A stretch of DNA of 64,000 nucleotides. Source: Streptomyces sp. CA-278952. GTDB lineage: Bacteria > Actinomycetota > Actinomycetes > Streptomycetales > Streptomycetaceae. The stretch covers positions 5,828,001 to 5,892,000 of the forward strand of contig NZ_CP112880.1 in NCBI RefSeq assembly GCF_028747205.1, written 5' to 3'. The first letter of the stretch is position 1, and every line of letters begins with the position of its first letter. A program made the translations under genes and the position numbers. Below the pieces are notes generated by a model, which worked only from the letters and a program-made list of their open reading frames with translations, did no database searches and was not told the origin of the DNA. Of this stretch, positions 32,201-44,200 are shown piece after piece.

Positions 32201-35200
32201 GTCCCCGCCGCGGCGTCGGACGCCTTCGCCGGCCCCGGCGACCCCGTGCTCGACCCGAAGACCAGGATCAAGGGGCCGTCCGGCACCACCCAGGGCCGTA
32301 ACTGGACCCGGGCGGAAGTCGACCGCGTCCTCCCGGGAACGCTGCGGACCATCGAGAAGCGGCCGGACAGCGCGGCCAAGGTCGTCTCGACCGGCCGGGC
32401 GCCGTGGCCGGACACCGCGTACGTGGTGATCGCCGACGGCGAGAACGGCCGCGTACTGCTGCCGGACGGCCGGGAGCTGGGCCCGGAGGCGGTCGCCGAC
32501 GCGCTGGCCGCCGACCCGGAGCTGGCGAAGCTCCCCAAGGACGTGCCCGTCGTCCTCGCCGTCCCGTACACCGGGGACCGCTACCAGCAGACGCTGCAAG
32601 CCGTGGCCGACCGGCTGGACCGCACCGCCTGGGGGCCGAGCGGGACGGGCCGTGCCGTCCCCGACGGATCGGGCGACCACGTTCTCGCGCTGCTGGACCG
32701 CGACGCCGACGCGCCGGTCGGTGACTGGGTGTCGGTCGAGCCCTCGACCGCGATCGGGGCCTACCTCGACCGCACGTGGACGGCGCTGGACGGGACCGTG
32801 TTCCGCGACAGCGACGTCCTCACCGTGCCGCTGACCGACGAGGACCACCGGCACTTCGGGCGGCTGGCCGTCGAGCAGAAGGACGGGCTGCGGCGGCGGG
32901 CGCAGCGGCTCCGCCGGTTCCGCCAACTGCGCGAGCTCTCCCACCGGCTGCCCGAGGGCACCGACGCGGGCACCGAGAACGCGCCGGTCGGCTCGGAGCC
33001 GGTCACGACGGACGCCGCCGTTCACGTCTACGCCGGGCACGGCGCACCGGGCCGGATGCACCTTCCGCTGCGCGGCGGCCGGACGGTGTGGCTGAAGAAG
33101 GAGGAAGCGGCGGCGTACATCGCGGGCCTGCCCGAGGTGCGCAAGCTGCCGCCGGGCCACCGCATGCACCTGGAGGTGTGCTGGAGCTCCTCGGACGGCG
33201 ACCCGCACCGCCAGTACCCCTCCCTGGGTGAGACGCCCCACGTGGACGACCCCCTCGACGACGTGCCGCTCGACCAACTGGTGGCCAACGTCACCCGCCG
33301 GGAGACGGACGGCTCCCTCCGCCAGACCGGCTTCAACGACACCCACCGCATCGCCCTGGCCTCGGCGACCGGTCAGCGGGGCGGCAGGGTCCTGCGCCGC
33401 CCCGAGCCGCTGGGACCCGCGCTGGACGCCCTGGCCCGGGACTTCGGACTGCACCGCGGTGCGGACACGGTCTCCCCGGAGACGCGGCAGACGATGCTGC
33501 GGCTGGTCCGGGCGGTGCGCACGGTCTTCGGCACCACGTTCGAGGACCACCGGGGCGGGCCGGACGGCCGGTTCGAGCGCGTCATGAAGGGCGTCGTCGC
33601 GCTGGAGCGGATGCGGGCCAACGACGGGACGATCTCCCACCTCACCCCGTTCCGGCTGGACATGCTGGACTTCTTCGTCCAGGAGCACACCGGCCGGGCC
33701 CCCGACAAGCGGGGTTACGTGGAGCTGCTCGACTTCGCCACGGAACGCATCGACGCCGACGAGAACGCCAGGCTCACCGACGCGGTGCCCGCGCCGTCGC
33801 TGGAGATCGCCCTCAGGCAACTGGCGGACAAGGGCGAGCAGATGGTCCGCCACGTGCAGTCGCTGCCGGCCCCGGCGCCGTTCACCCCCCGGCTGGTCGC
33901 CTCGACGCTGTGGGCCACGACCCGTGCCGCCCGGCTGCTGCGCCCGATGACGCCGACCGCCCGGGAGGCCATGGGCCGCAGGATCCTTCACCTCGACGCC
34001 GCCACCGCCTGGGACCGGTCGCGGCAGGAGCCGCTGTGGGCGCTGCTCACCAAGGCGATCGCCGAGGGCGTGGACGCCGGCGACCAGGACGTCATGGCCG
34101 CCTACCACCTCGCGGAGAGCGGCGCGTTCGCCCCGCCCGCGGTGCTCCGGCAGGGAGCGAACGACCAGGGGATCAACTGGTCCGGCACCGCCATGCCCGC
34201 CGGGGTCGACTGGGGCAGCGTGCGGCAGATGACGTTCGGGCCCAAGGGCAGCGCCATCGGCTCGGTGCAGCCCGCCTGGACCGGCCCGCACAAGCCGATG
34301 CCGGTGCTGAACGTCGTGGAGGTCGACGGGGCCGGACGGATCGTGCTGCACCTGCCGGGCCGCCCGCCCCTCCCCGTCTCCGAGAACGAGTTCCTCGCCC
34401 TGCTGGGGAGGGACCCCGGCCTGCGGGCCCTCCCCCTGAAGCACCCCGTCCTGTTCCTGACCACCGGCCCGGGAACTCTGAACGCCCAGCTGGTGCGGCG
34501 GTTCTCCGAGCGCACCGGACGCCCCGCGTACCGGTACAGCGCGCCGATGATGCTCTCCTCCGGCGACCCCGCCACCGCGCTCGGCATCCTCGCGCTGACC
34601 GACCCGGCCACCAAGGCCCCGGGCACCTGGACCCGCGCCGCCCGGCAGACCGACGCCCCCGCGGCCGCCTCCGGCACGGGCGACCTGATCGTCTTCAGCC
34701 CGTCGGACCGGAAGGCCGGCGCACTGCCGGACATCGGCTCCCTGAGCGTCGGCGACCGGGTGCAGCCCCCGTCCGGCTCGCTCCTGTCGCCCGCGACGCT
34801 GATGACCAACGCCTCGGGCGCCCCGCGCGGCCGCAACCTGACGCAGGAGAAGGTGCGCCGGCTGCGCATCGGACGCGTCCGGGTGTACGAGGAGGAGCAG
34901 GGCACCCCGCCCAAGGAGAAGGCCGGCGCGGACCAGGCCGCACCGTGGGGCGACTCGGCGTACGTCGTGTGGGGCGAGAGCGGCACGGACGGGGTGCGGT
35001 TCCCCGACGGGCGCACGCTGGACGCGGAGAAGCTCGCGGCCGAACTCGCGGCCGACCCCGAGCTGGCGAAGCTGCCCCAGGACGTCCCCGTCGTCCTGGT
35101 CGTCCCGCACCTGGCCGACGAGCGGTACCTGGCCTACCTGCGGGCGGTCGCCAACCTGCTGGAGCGCCCCGTGTGGGCCCCCAGCGGCGACGGCCGCCTG

Positions 35201-38200
35201 GTGCGCAACAAGAAGCGCGAGCACGTCCCGGCGCTCATCGACCACGGCCCGGACGAGCCGCTCGGCTCCTGGGTGCCGTTCCGGCCCACGAAGGCGGCCG
35301 CCCCGCTCCCGGACCGCGTCTGGACGGCGCTCGACGGCACCGTCTTCCGCGACGGCGACGTCCTCACCCGGCCCCTGGTCTCCGACCGGAACGAACGGTT
35401 CGGCCGGATGTCGCACGGCGATGACGCCCGGGGCCGCGAGGACCTGATGCGGTCCTACCAGCGCGCCAGGAAGCTGGTCCACCTGATGGCGTCCGGCAGC
35501 CGGACCGCGCTGATCAGCGAGGAGCCCCGCACCCCCGACCCGGCGTCATACGTGTACGTCGCCCACGGGCTGCCCGGCGGCCTGCAACTCGCCCTGCGCG
35601 ACGGCCGGACGGTGTGGCTGGGCTCGGCGGACGGCGGCCAGTACATCGGCGGACTGCCCGAGGTCACCGAGCTGCCCGAGGGCCACCGGATGAAGCTGGA
35701 GGTCTGGTGGAGCGATTCGGCGGGGAACCCGGCCCTGCCGCAGCTGGACAACCGCCCCGCGCCCGCCGTCCAGGACCCGCTGGAAGAGGTCTCGCTCGCC
35801 CAGCACACGGCGAACGTGAGCCGCCGCCGCACCGAGGGGTCGCTGATGAGCAGCGGCTTCCACACCGACGCCCACATCCTGCACGACGCCCCCGGCGGCG
35901 TCGCCGGACGCCGCAGGTGGGTCGTCCCCGAGCCACTGCCGCACGAGCTGGACGAGATGGCCCGCACCGGGGCCCTGCACACCGAGGACGGGGAGGCGTC
36001 GCCGGAGGTGCGCGCGACCACCCTCCGGCTGGTGCGGGCCCTGCGCATCGTCTTCGGCCCCGAGGCCGAGCAGGACGAGGCCCTGCACGCGCGGCTTCTC
36101 CGGGGCATCGGCGCCATCGAGACCCTGCGCGCCAACGACGAGGCGCTGAACCGGTTCACCCCCTTCCGCATGGAGCTGTGGACCTTCATCGCCCAGCGGG
36201 TGGGGGGAAAGACCCCGGGCCCCGACGACTACCGGAAGGTCCTGGACCTGGCCGTCGGCCTGCTGGCGCAGAAGCCGGAGGCCGCTCTCGGCGAAGCCAT
36301 CGGCGACCCGGCGATCCAGCACGCGACACGGCAGGTCACCCAGTTCGGCGCTCCGCTCGTACGGAACGTGCTGCGACAGCCCGAGAACGTACCGGTCACC
36401 AAGCGCGCCGTGACGCAGGCCTTCTGGGCGATGGCGGGCGCCGCCCAGCAGATGGCCGGCCGGGACGACGCGTTCACGGAGAAGCTGGGCCGCCGGGTCC
36501 TGCATGTGTTCCCCGACGAGGAGTGGGCCCCGGCGCGGAAGCAGCACCTGTACATGCTGACGGCCCAGGCCATCGCGGCCGGAGTCGACCCGGCGGACTT
36601 CTTCGCGCTGGCCGCCTTCCACCTCGCCTCCAAGGGCGCGTTCGGTCCCGCCCACCACCTCCGGGCCGGGGAAGGCTTCCAGGGCTTCAACTGGAGCGGC
36701 AACCCGGCGCCCGGTGGCATCGACCTGAGGGCCGTCGGCCGGCAGGACACCGAGGGCGACGGCACCTCGCTCCAGCACTTCCGCGCGCCGTGGACCGCCG
36801 CAGGCGAACCCGGGGACGTCATGGTGGCGTGGACCGACACCGACGCCGACGGCTTCGTGGTCCTCCACCTGCCCGGTACGCGACCCCTCCGGGTCGCCGA
36901 CCGCGAGTTCCTGGCCCTCCTCGACCTGGCCCCGCCGCTGCGCACCATCGCGCTCGGGGTGCCCGTCCTGTTCGTGCTCTCCGGCGCGGGCAGCGGCGCA
37001 GGACGCCCCGCCGCACTCTCCGAGGCGTTCTCCAACCGCACCGCCCGCAACGGCTGGGCGTACAGCGGCGCGTTGACAGTGGCCCCCACCACCCCGCCGC
37101 CCGGTGCCACGGCCGCCCCGCTGAGGCTGATCGGACGGCCCGAGACCGCGAGCGGACAGCAGGGCGTCTGGCGCAAGGCGTGGCTGAAGGGCCTGAACTC
37201 CAGCGTCCTCGTGCCCGCCCCGTACGGCGACGCCCTGTTCTCCTCCCCGAAGCCGACCGCGAGACTCACCCCCGTACCGGACACGGAACTGTCCACCGCG
37301 CCCCCGTCCACGGCCGCACTCACCGTGCCGCGCAGCCTGACCGGGGCCGAGGTCACCGTGCGGCCGCCGCTCGACCGCGCCGGACTGACCGTGCTGGTAC
37401 GCCGGGTGACGGGCCGGGAACCGGTGCACGGCCTGACGGCCGAACGGTGCCTGGCGCTGCTGGGGGCGCTGCGCGCCGAACTGTTCCCGCAGGGCGTGCG
37501 CCCGGCGCGGACGGTGGACGACACGGCGGTCGGCGTACCCGCGACGGAGTCGTCCCTGGTGATGGGCCCCGGGTGGCGCCGGGTCCGCTCGTGGGACGCG
37601 GTGGCCGGAGCGGTCACCGCCCAGGGCCCGGGAGCCGTCGCCCTCGTCCTGGCGCACCGCCAGGGAACGGCCCCCGGGCACGCCTGGGCGGCCTACCACC
37701 TGGGCGGCCGCGGCGGTGTGGTGTGGGTGGACCTCTCGGCCGGCCACGGCCGGCAGGTGTCCTCGCTCCCGCCCGCGGTCGCGGCGTCCGACGCCCGTGC
37801 CGTGGTCGTCGGCACCGGTGGACAGGCCCTGGAGCACGCGCTCCCCGAGTTCGCCCCGTCCTCCTCCACGGTCCACGCCGAGCTGGACGCGCCGGTCGAA
37901 CCGGGCTACGGCGCCATCGGACTGGAGGTCGAGGAGCGTCGCGACCTCTTCCTCGACCTGCCCGGCCGCCTCACCTCGACGCTCGTCCTGGCCCACGGCC
38001 CCGGCATCACGCTCGTCACCGACAGCCGCGGCTTCTGGATGACGGCCGACGGCCTTCTCCACGTCAACGAGCCGCAGGTGCCACCGGGGCAGCCGCGCCC
38101 GGTCCGCAGGAACTTCGCCATCGGCGAGTTCGTCCTCGACCCCATGGCCGTCCTCCCCGGGGAGCGCCGGCAGTCCCAGGAAGAGGGCATGGCCCAGCTC

Positions 38201-41200
38201 CAGCGGGCGCGTGCCGCCGGAAGGCTGCCGGACCAGCGCCAGGTCGCCGTCCCGCTCACCGAGATGCTGGGCCCGCTCGGCGGCTGGACGTTCACCGAGA
38301 CGGGCCTGACGACCAAGGTCAACCCCGCCCCCGAGGGCTTCGACTGGACGGCCTACGGGCAGCTCACCCTCGGCTACCCCACCGTCGGCCTCCGGGAGCT
38401 CCAGGACATCGCCCACCAGCGGCTGACCGTCCCGAAGTTCGAGGCCGCGATCTCCGGCGCCCGCACCTTCGGCCAGTCGCTCACCGCGACGTACGCGAAC
38501 CACGTCCTCGGCACGCCCGCCGTGGAGAGCCACATCGCACCGTTCCTCGCGGCGATCCCCGAGGTCGACGAGGTGTGGGGCTACGGATGGCTGGGCTTCC
38601 AGAACGTCGTGGCCGCGCCGATCGGCGACGTCTTCGACAACGCCCGCCCGCCGGGCGCCGACCCGGAGCTGATCAAGAACCTCCTGCCCGCCGCCTCGCG
38701 CCACGCCCTGGACCGGATCCTGCGGGCGCTGCGCCCCCGCACCCGGGCGTTCCTGAACGAGCACCATGACCAGCTCTCCGCCGACGCCGCCGAGCAACTG
38801 GGACGACTGCTGGGCTTCTTCCGGCAGCGGCTGACGCCGCACCTGCCCGCCGACCCCGCCTTCTTCGACACCGCCGGCACGGAGGTGCCGACGCCCCGCG
38901 AGCACTGGACCGCCGTCCTCACCGGCCGCACGTCCCAGGGTGAGCCCGTCAGCCAGCGCTACGCCGTCGGCATGGACGACGGCGACTACCCGGTCCTGGA
39001 CACCGACGACGGCCGGCTCGCCGTCCCGCTGGTCCTCGCGGAGCTGCGGCACTTCGGCTACACCGGCCAGTTCATGACGCCCGAGGAGATCCAGCGCGCC
39101 GTCACCGAACTGTCCGCCCTCAGCCGCGCCGCCTACGAGCGCGCCCTGCGGTCCCGGGCGCCGCTCCCCGAGGACGTGCTGCGCGAGTCCGTCCGGCGGA
39201 TCGTGGACAACCCCGTGGTGCAGGGTGTCGCGGGCTTCCTGATGGTGGCGGCGCGAGCCGGCATCCCCCAGGTGGGCGGCGCAACCCGCAGGCCGCTGAC
39301 CGAGTGGGACAGCCGGAACATCTCCCTGGCGCTGGGCGAGTACGCGCTGGGCCGGCCCCTGCACGACGGCCACCCCGCGTACCAGGCCCTGCGGGCCGCG
39401 CTGACCGAGGCGTACGCGCTGCTGCCGAACATCCCCCCGGGCGGGCAGGCGAAGGCCCGGGGCTTCTTCGACGCGGCACGCGGTGCTCTGGCCGTCCTCG
39501 CCGATCCGGAGCGGACCCCGCCGGTCATGCGGTGGTACGCGGAAGTGGTCGCGATGGACGGCGCCCGCGTCCTCCTGGACCGCGTGATGGTGATCCGGCA
39601 CCGCGACGCACAGGACATCCCGGTGGGCACGTCCTCCCTGCCGCTGGCCGCCTGGCAGGACGGACTGCGGCAGCACTACGGCCAGTTGCCCCAGGTGGCC
39701 GGCTTCACCTACCTGCGGCCGGGCCCGGTGCCGCTCGAAAGCCCGCTCCAGGCCATGCCGTTCGAGGACGCCTACCTGCTCGGGCTGCGCGGCGGCCCCG
39801 GAGGCGCGCTCCTCGCACTGGCCGACGGCACCGAGGCGGCGTTCGCCTACGCCCGGGTCGTCGACTTCCTCCACGCCGTGGACGGGGACCTCACCGCGCT
39901 CGCCCCGGAACGGCCGGTCGTGGTGACGGGGGCCGATCTGGCCGGCCCGCCGCCCGTCGACCCGCTGGAGATGCCGGTGGCCGGCCAGCAACTGGCCAAC
40001 GGCCTGGACCGCTGGGTCTGGGCCCCCGGCAGCGGAGCGGAGGCGTTCCTCGTGCCCGCCGACCAGCTGGCCGGGCCGCGCTGGCAGCTGGCCGAGGGCG
40101 ACTGGTGGGCCGGGTTCCGCCCCGAGCCGTCGACCGCCGAACTCGGCCGGTGGGCCGAGCGGATCACCGGCGACCGGGGCCGGGCGCCCGACGTACGCCG
40201 GTGGGTCCGGGCGGTCCGGCTGGTCTACGGCCCCCTGCTGGAGAACGACGCGACCGCGTTCGAGGCGCTGCTGCGAGGCTTCCGGGCCCTGGAGCAGACC
40301 CGCGCGGCCAACGGCGTCCGCACCCCGCTCAGCTGGAGCGACCTGCGCACGGCGATCAGCGCGTACTTCACCACGAACGGGCAGGCCGAACCGCCGCTGC
40401 CGGTGGCGCTGCAGTTCTTGCTGCTCTCCGCCGCCGGATCGGTCGGGGTCGACCTGGAGCTGTCGGGGATGGCGATCACCCCGCAGCACCACAGTGTGCG
40501 CGCCTGGGAGACGGCCATCGCCGGCCCGGACTTCTTCGCCCCCGTCGATACCGCGCCCGCCGCCGCGCCGACCACCGCCGCGCCGCCACCGGCGACCGGC
40601 GCGTTCACCGGGCCGAACGATCCGCTGCTCGCACCGGACACCCTGGTGACCGGACCGTCCGGCGCGGCGCAGGGCCGCAACTGGACCGCGAAGAACGTCA
40701 GCCGTGTCCTCCCGGGGAGGCTGCGGACCATCGAGAACCGGCCGGGCACCGCTCCGAAGGTCGTCGCGACCGGCTCCGCTCCCTGGCCGGACACCGCGTA
40801 CGTCGTCACCGCCGACGGCGAGGACGGCCGGGTGCGGGCGAAGGACGGCCGGGTCCTGGGCCCGGAGGCGGTCGCCGACGCGCTCGCCGCCGACCCGGAG
40901 CTGGCGAAACTGCCGAAGGACGTGCCCGTCGTCCTCGCCGTGCCGTACACCGGGGACCGCTACCAGGAGACGCTCCGGGTGGTGGCCGACCGACTGGGCC
41001 GCACCGTGTGGGGGCCGAGCGGCGTGGGCCGGATCGCCCCCGACGGCACCGGGGACGCGCACGTCCTGGTGACGATGGACCCCGACCCCGAGGCGCCGGT
41101 CGGGGCATGGGTGTCCATCGACCCGTCGCCGACGACCGGACCGCACGAGGACCGGACGTGGACGGCGCTGGACGGCACCGTGTTCCGCGACAGCGACGTC

Positions 41201-44200
41201 GTCACGCGCCCGCTGGCCGACGAGAACCACCAGCGGTTCGGCCGGATCGCCGTCCACCGGCAGGACGCGCTGCGGCGGCGCGAACGCAACTTCCGCGCCC
41301 TGCGCAGGATGCGACGGCTCGTCCACTGGACACCCGCCGGCACCCGCGCCCAGGAGACGGCCTCCGAACCGGTCTCCATGGACGCGGCCGTCTACACCTA
41401 CGCCGGCCACGGCGAACCCGGCCGGATGCAGCTCCCGATCCGCGGCGGCCGGACCGTCTGGCTGGGCAAGCACGACGCGGCCGCGTACATCGCGGGCCTG
41501 CGCGAGGTCCGCGAGCTGCCACCGGGCCACCGCATGCACCTGGAGGTCTGCTGGAGCTCCTCGGACGGCGACCCCACCCGGCCGCAGCCGTCGTTCGCCC
41601 CGGTCCCGCACGTCGACGACCCGCTGGGCGACGCCCCGCTCGACCAGCTCGTCGCCAACCTGACCCGCCGCGACACCGACGGCTCCACCCGGATGACCGG
41701 GATGGACGACACCCGGCGCTTCATCATGGGCGCGGCCGACGGCGGACACGGCCGCCGCGTGCTGCGCCGCCCCGAACCGCAGGACGACGAGCTGGACCGG
41801 CTGGCGCGCGTCGCCGAACTGCACCGGACCACGGGCGATGTGCCGCCCGCGACCCGGGACGCGACGCTCCGGCTGGTGCGCGCCCTGCGGGCGGTGTTCG
41901 GCGACGCCATCGAGGACGACCGCGCCACCCCCGGTGGGCGCTACGAGCGCGCACTGCGCAGCATCGGCGCGCTGGAACGCCTCCGCGCCAACGACCCCGC
42001 CCTCAACACCTTCACCCCGTTCCGCAGCGACCTGCTCGACTTCTTCGTCCGCGAGCACACCGGCCGGGAACCGGACCTTGCCGGATACCAGGCCCTTCTC
42101 GACCACGCGGCCGCCCGCATCACGGCCGACCCCGACGCCCGCCTCACCGACGCCGTGCCGTCGCCTACGCTCCAGATCACTCTGACGCAACTGGCGGACG
42201 CGGGCGAGCAGGCGATCCGCCACGTCCAGTCGCTGCCACCCCAGGCTCCCTTCACCCCGCGCCACGTCGCGTCCACCCTGTGGGCCACGGCCCGGGCCGC
42301 CCAGCTCTTCCGCCCGATGAACCCCGCCGCCCGCGCATCCATGGGCCGTAAGGTCCTCCATCTCGACCCCGCCGCCGCCTGGGGCCGGAACCAGCAGCAA
42401 GCCGTGTGGGCGGTGTCGGCCAAGGCGATCGCCCAGGGCATGGACGCCACCGACCACGACCTGCTCGCCGCGTTCCACCTGGCGGAGAGCGCCGCCTTCG
42501 GCCCGGCGTCCCTGCTCCGGCAGGGACCCAACGTCCAGGGCGTCAACTGGTCCGGGGCCACCGCCCCCGCCGGGATCGACTGGGGCACCTTGCACCGGCC
42601 CGACGGGACCACCTCCCACCGGCTCGCGCCCGAGTGGACCGGCCCGGACAAGCCCATGCCCCTGCTCAACGTCATCGAGGTCGACGCATCCGGTACGCCC
42701 GTCCTCCATCTGCCCGGCCGCGCCCCCGTCCGCGTACCGGAGAACGAGTTCCTGGCCCTGCTGGGCCTGGCGCCCGAGCTTCGAACGGTCCCCCTCGGCA
42801 GTCCGGTGCTGTTCCTCACCACCGGGCCGGGGGCGCTGAGCCCCGAGCTGGTCCAGCGTTTCTCGCAGCGCACCGGGCGCCCCGCCTACGGCTACAGCGC
42901 CCCGATGGCGCTCAGCGCCTCGAGCCCCGGGGCCCCGCTCGACATCGTCGTCCTGCCGGACCCGGCGACCAACGCCCCGGGCCGATGGACCGCCGCCACC
43001 CGCCAGTTCACCGCCGCCACCGCCACCGGCCAGGACCAGCCGGCTTTCTTCGGGCCGCCGTCCCCGGCCGCGCTGCACACGGACCCCTTCCAGGACCCGG
43101 CCACCGTGCTGTGGGACGACGCGGGGACGGTGCTCGGACGCGATCTGACGGGTGCTTGGACCGACCGGGTTCGGACCGACCGGGTGCGGGAGGCCGTGGA
43201 CGGGCAGGCCACCGGGGAACCGGATGAGCCCGCACCCTGGGGAAGCGAGGCCTACCTGGTCGGCGACCGTGCCCTGGACGCCCAGGGCCTGACCCCGGAG
43301 GCGTTCGCGGAGAAGCTGGCCGCCGATCCGGAACTGGCCGCCCTGCCGCCCCACGTGCCGGTGGTCCTGGCGATCCCGTACGCCGGCGCGCAGTACCTGG
43401 AACCGGTGCGCGCGGTCGCCGGCCGGCTCGGCCGACGGGTGTGGGCCCCCAGCGGCGACGGGCGGCTCCGCCACGACTCCGCCCTCCAGGCCCGCATCCC
43501 GACGATGACCGTCCACGACCCCGCCGGCTGGCACGGCGACTGGGTGCCCTTCGACCCGCCCGCGGTGCCGGCGCCCTTCGAGGACCGGCAGTGGACCTCG
43601 ATCGAGGGCAGGACCTTCCGCGACAGCGACGTGGCCACCCTGCCCCTGGTCTTCGACCGCCGCGTGCGGCACGGCAGAGTGTCGGTCGGCGACGACCTGG
43701 ACCAGCGCGAGAGGCTGCTGCGGGGGCTCTTCCACCGGCGGCAGCGGATCCACTACGCGGCCACCACCATGGGCGACCAACTCGTCAGCACCGAGCCGTT
43801 CACCCCGGACCGCGCGGTCTACACGTACTACGGGCACGGCTTCCCCGGCGCGCTGGCCATCGTCCTGCGCGACGGCTCGACGGTGCTGCTGGCCGCGCCC
43901 GACGGCGGACGCTACATCGGCGGACTGCGCGAGGTCCGCGAGCTGCCGCCCGGCCACCGCATCGGCCTCCAGGTCTGCTACGCGGCATCGGCGGGCAACC
44001 ACCGCGACCCGCAGCAGGAGGGCCGCCCGGTAAGGCCGGTGGAGGACCCGCTGGACGAGCTCTCCCTCATCCAGCACACGGCCAACGTCGGCCGGCGGGA
44101 GGTCGAGGGGCCGACCCTGGTCGCGGCGCTGGACGACGACTCCTACGTCCTGGAGGACACTCCCGGCGGCGTGGTCGGCCGCGTGGTGCGCGTCCGCCCC

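Larger units (their letters stand above)
28960..37200 (+). repeat. Segmental duplication copy 1 (Tox-PL + modules B and C)
   Basis: About 8.2 kb coding for a Tox-PL-like domain, a roughly 950-residue region of unknown fold and two His-Gly...Cys modules. It matches 37340-45460 in the same order, with equivalent active-site residues about 2760-2810 codons apart. The copies have diverged at protein level but share long identical blocks, for example GRAPDV.RWVRA and AYFT.NGQAEPPLPVALQFLL. Confidence 0.85.
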
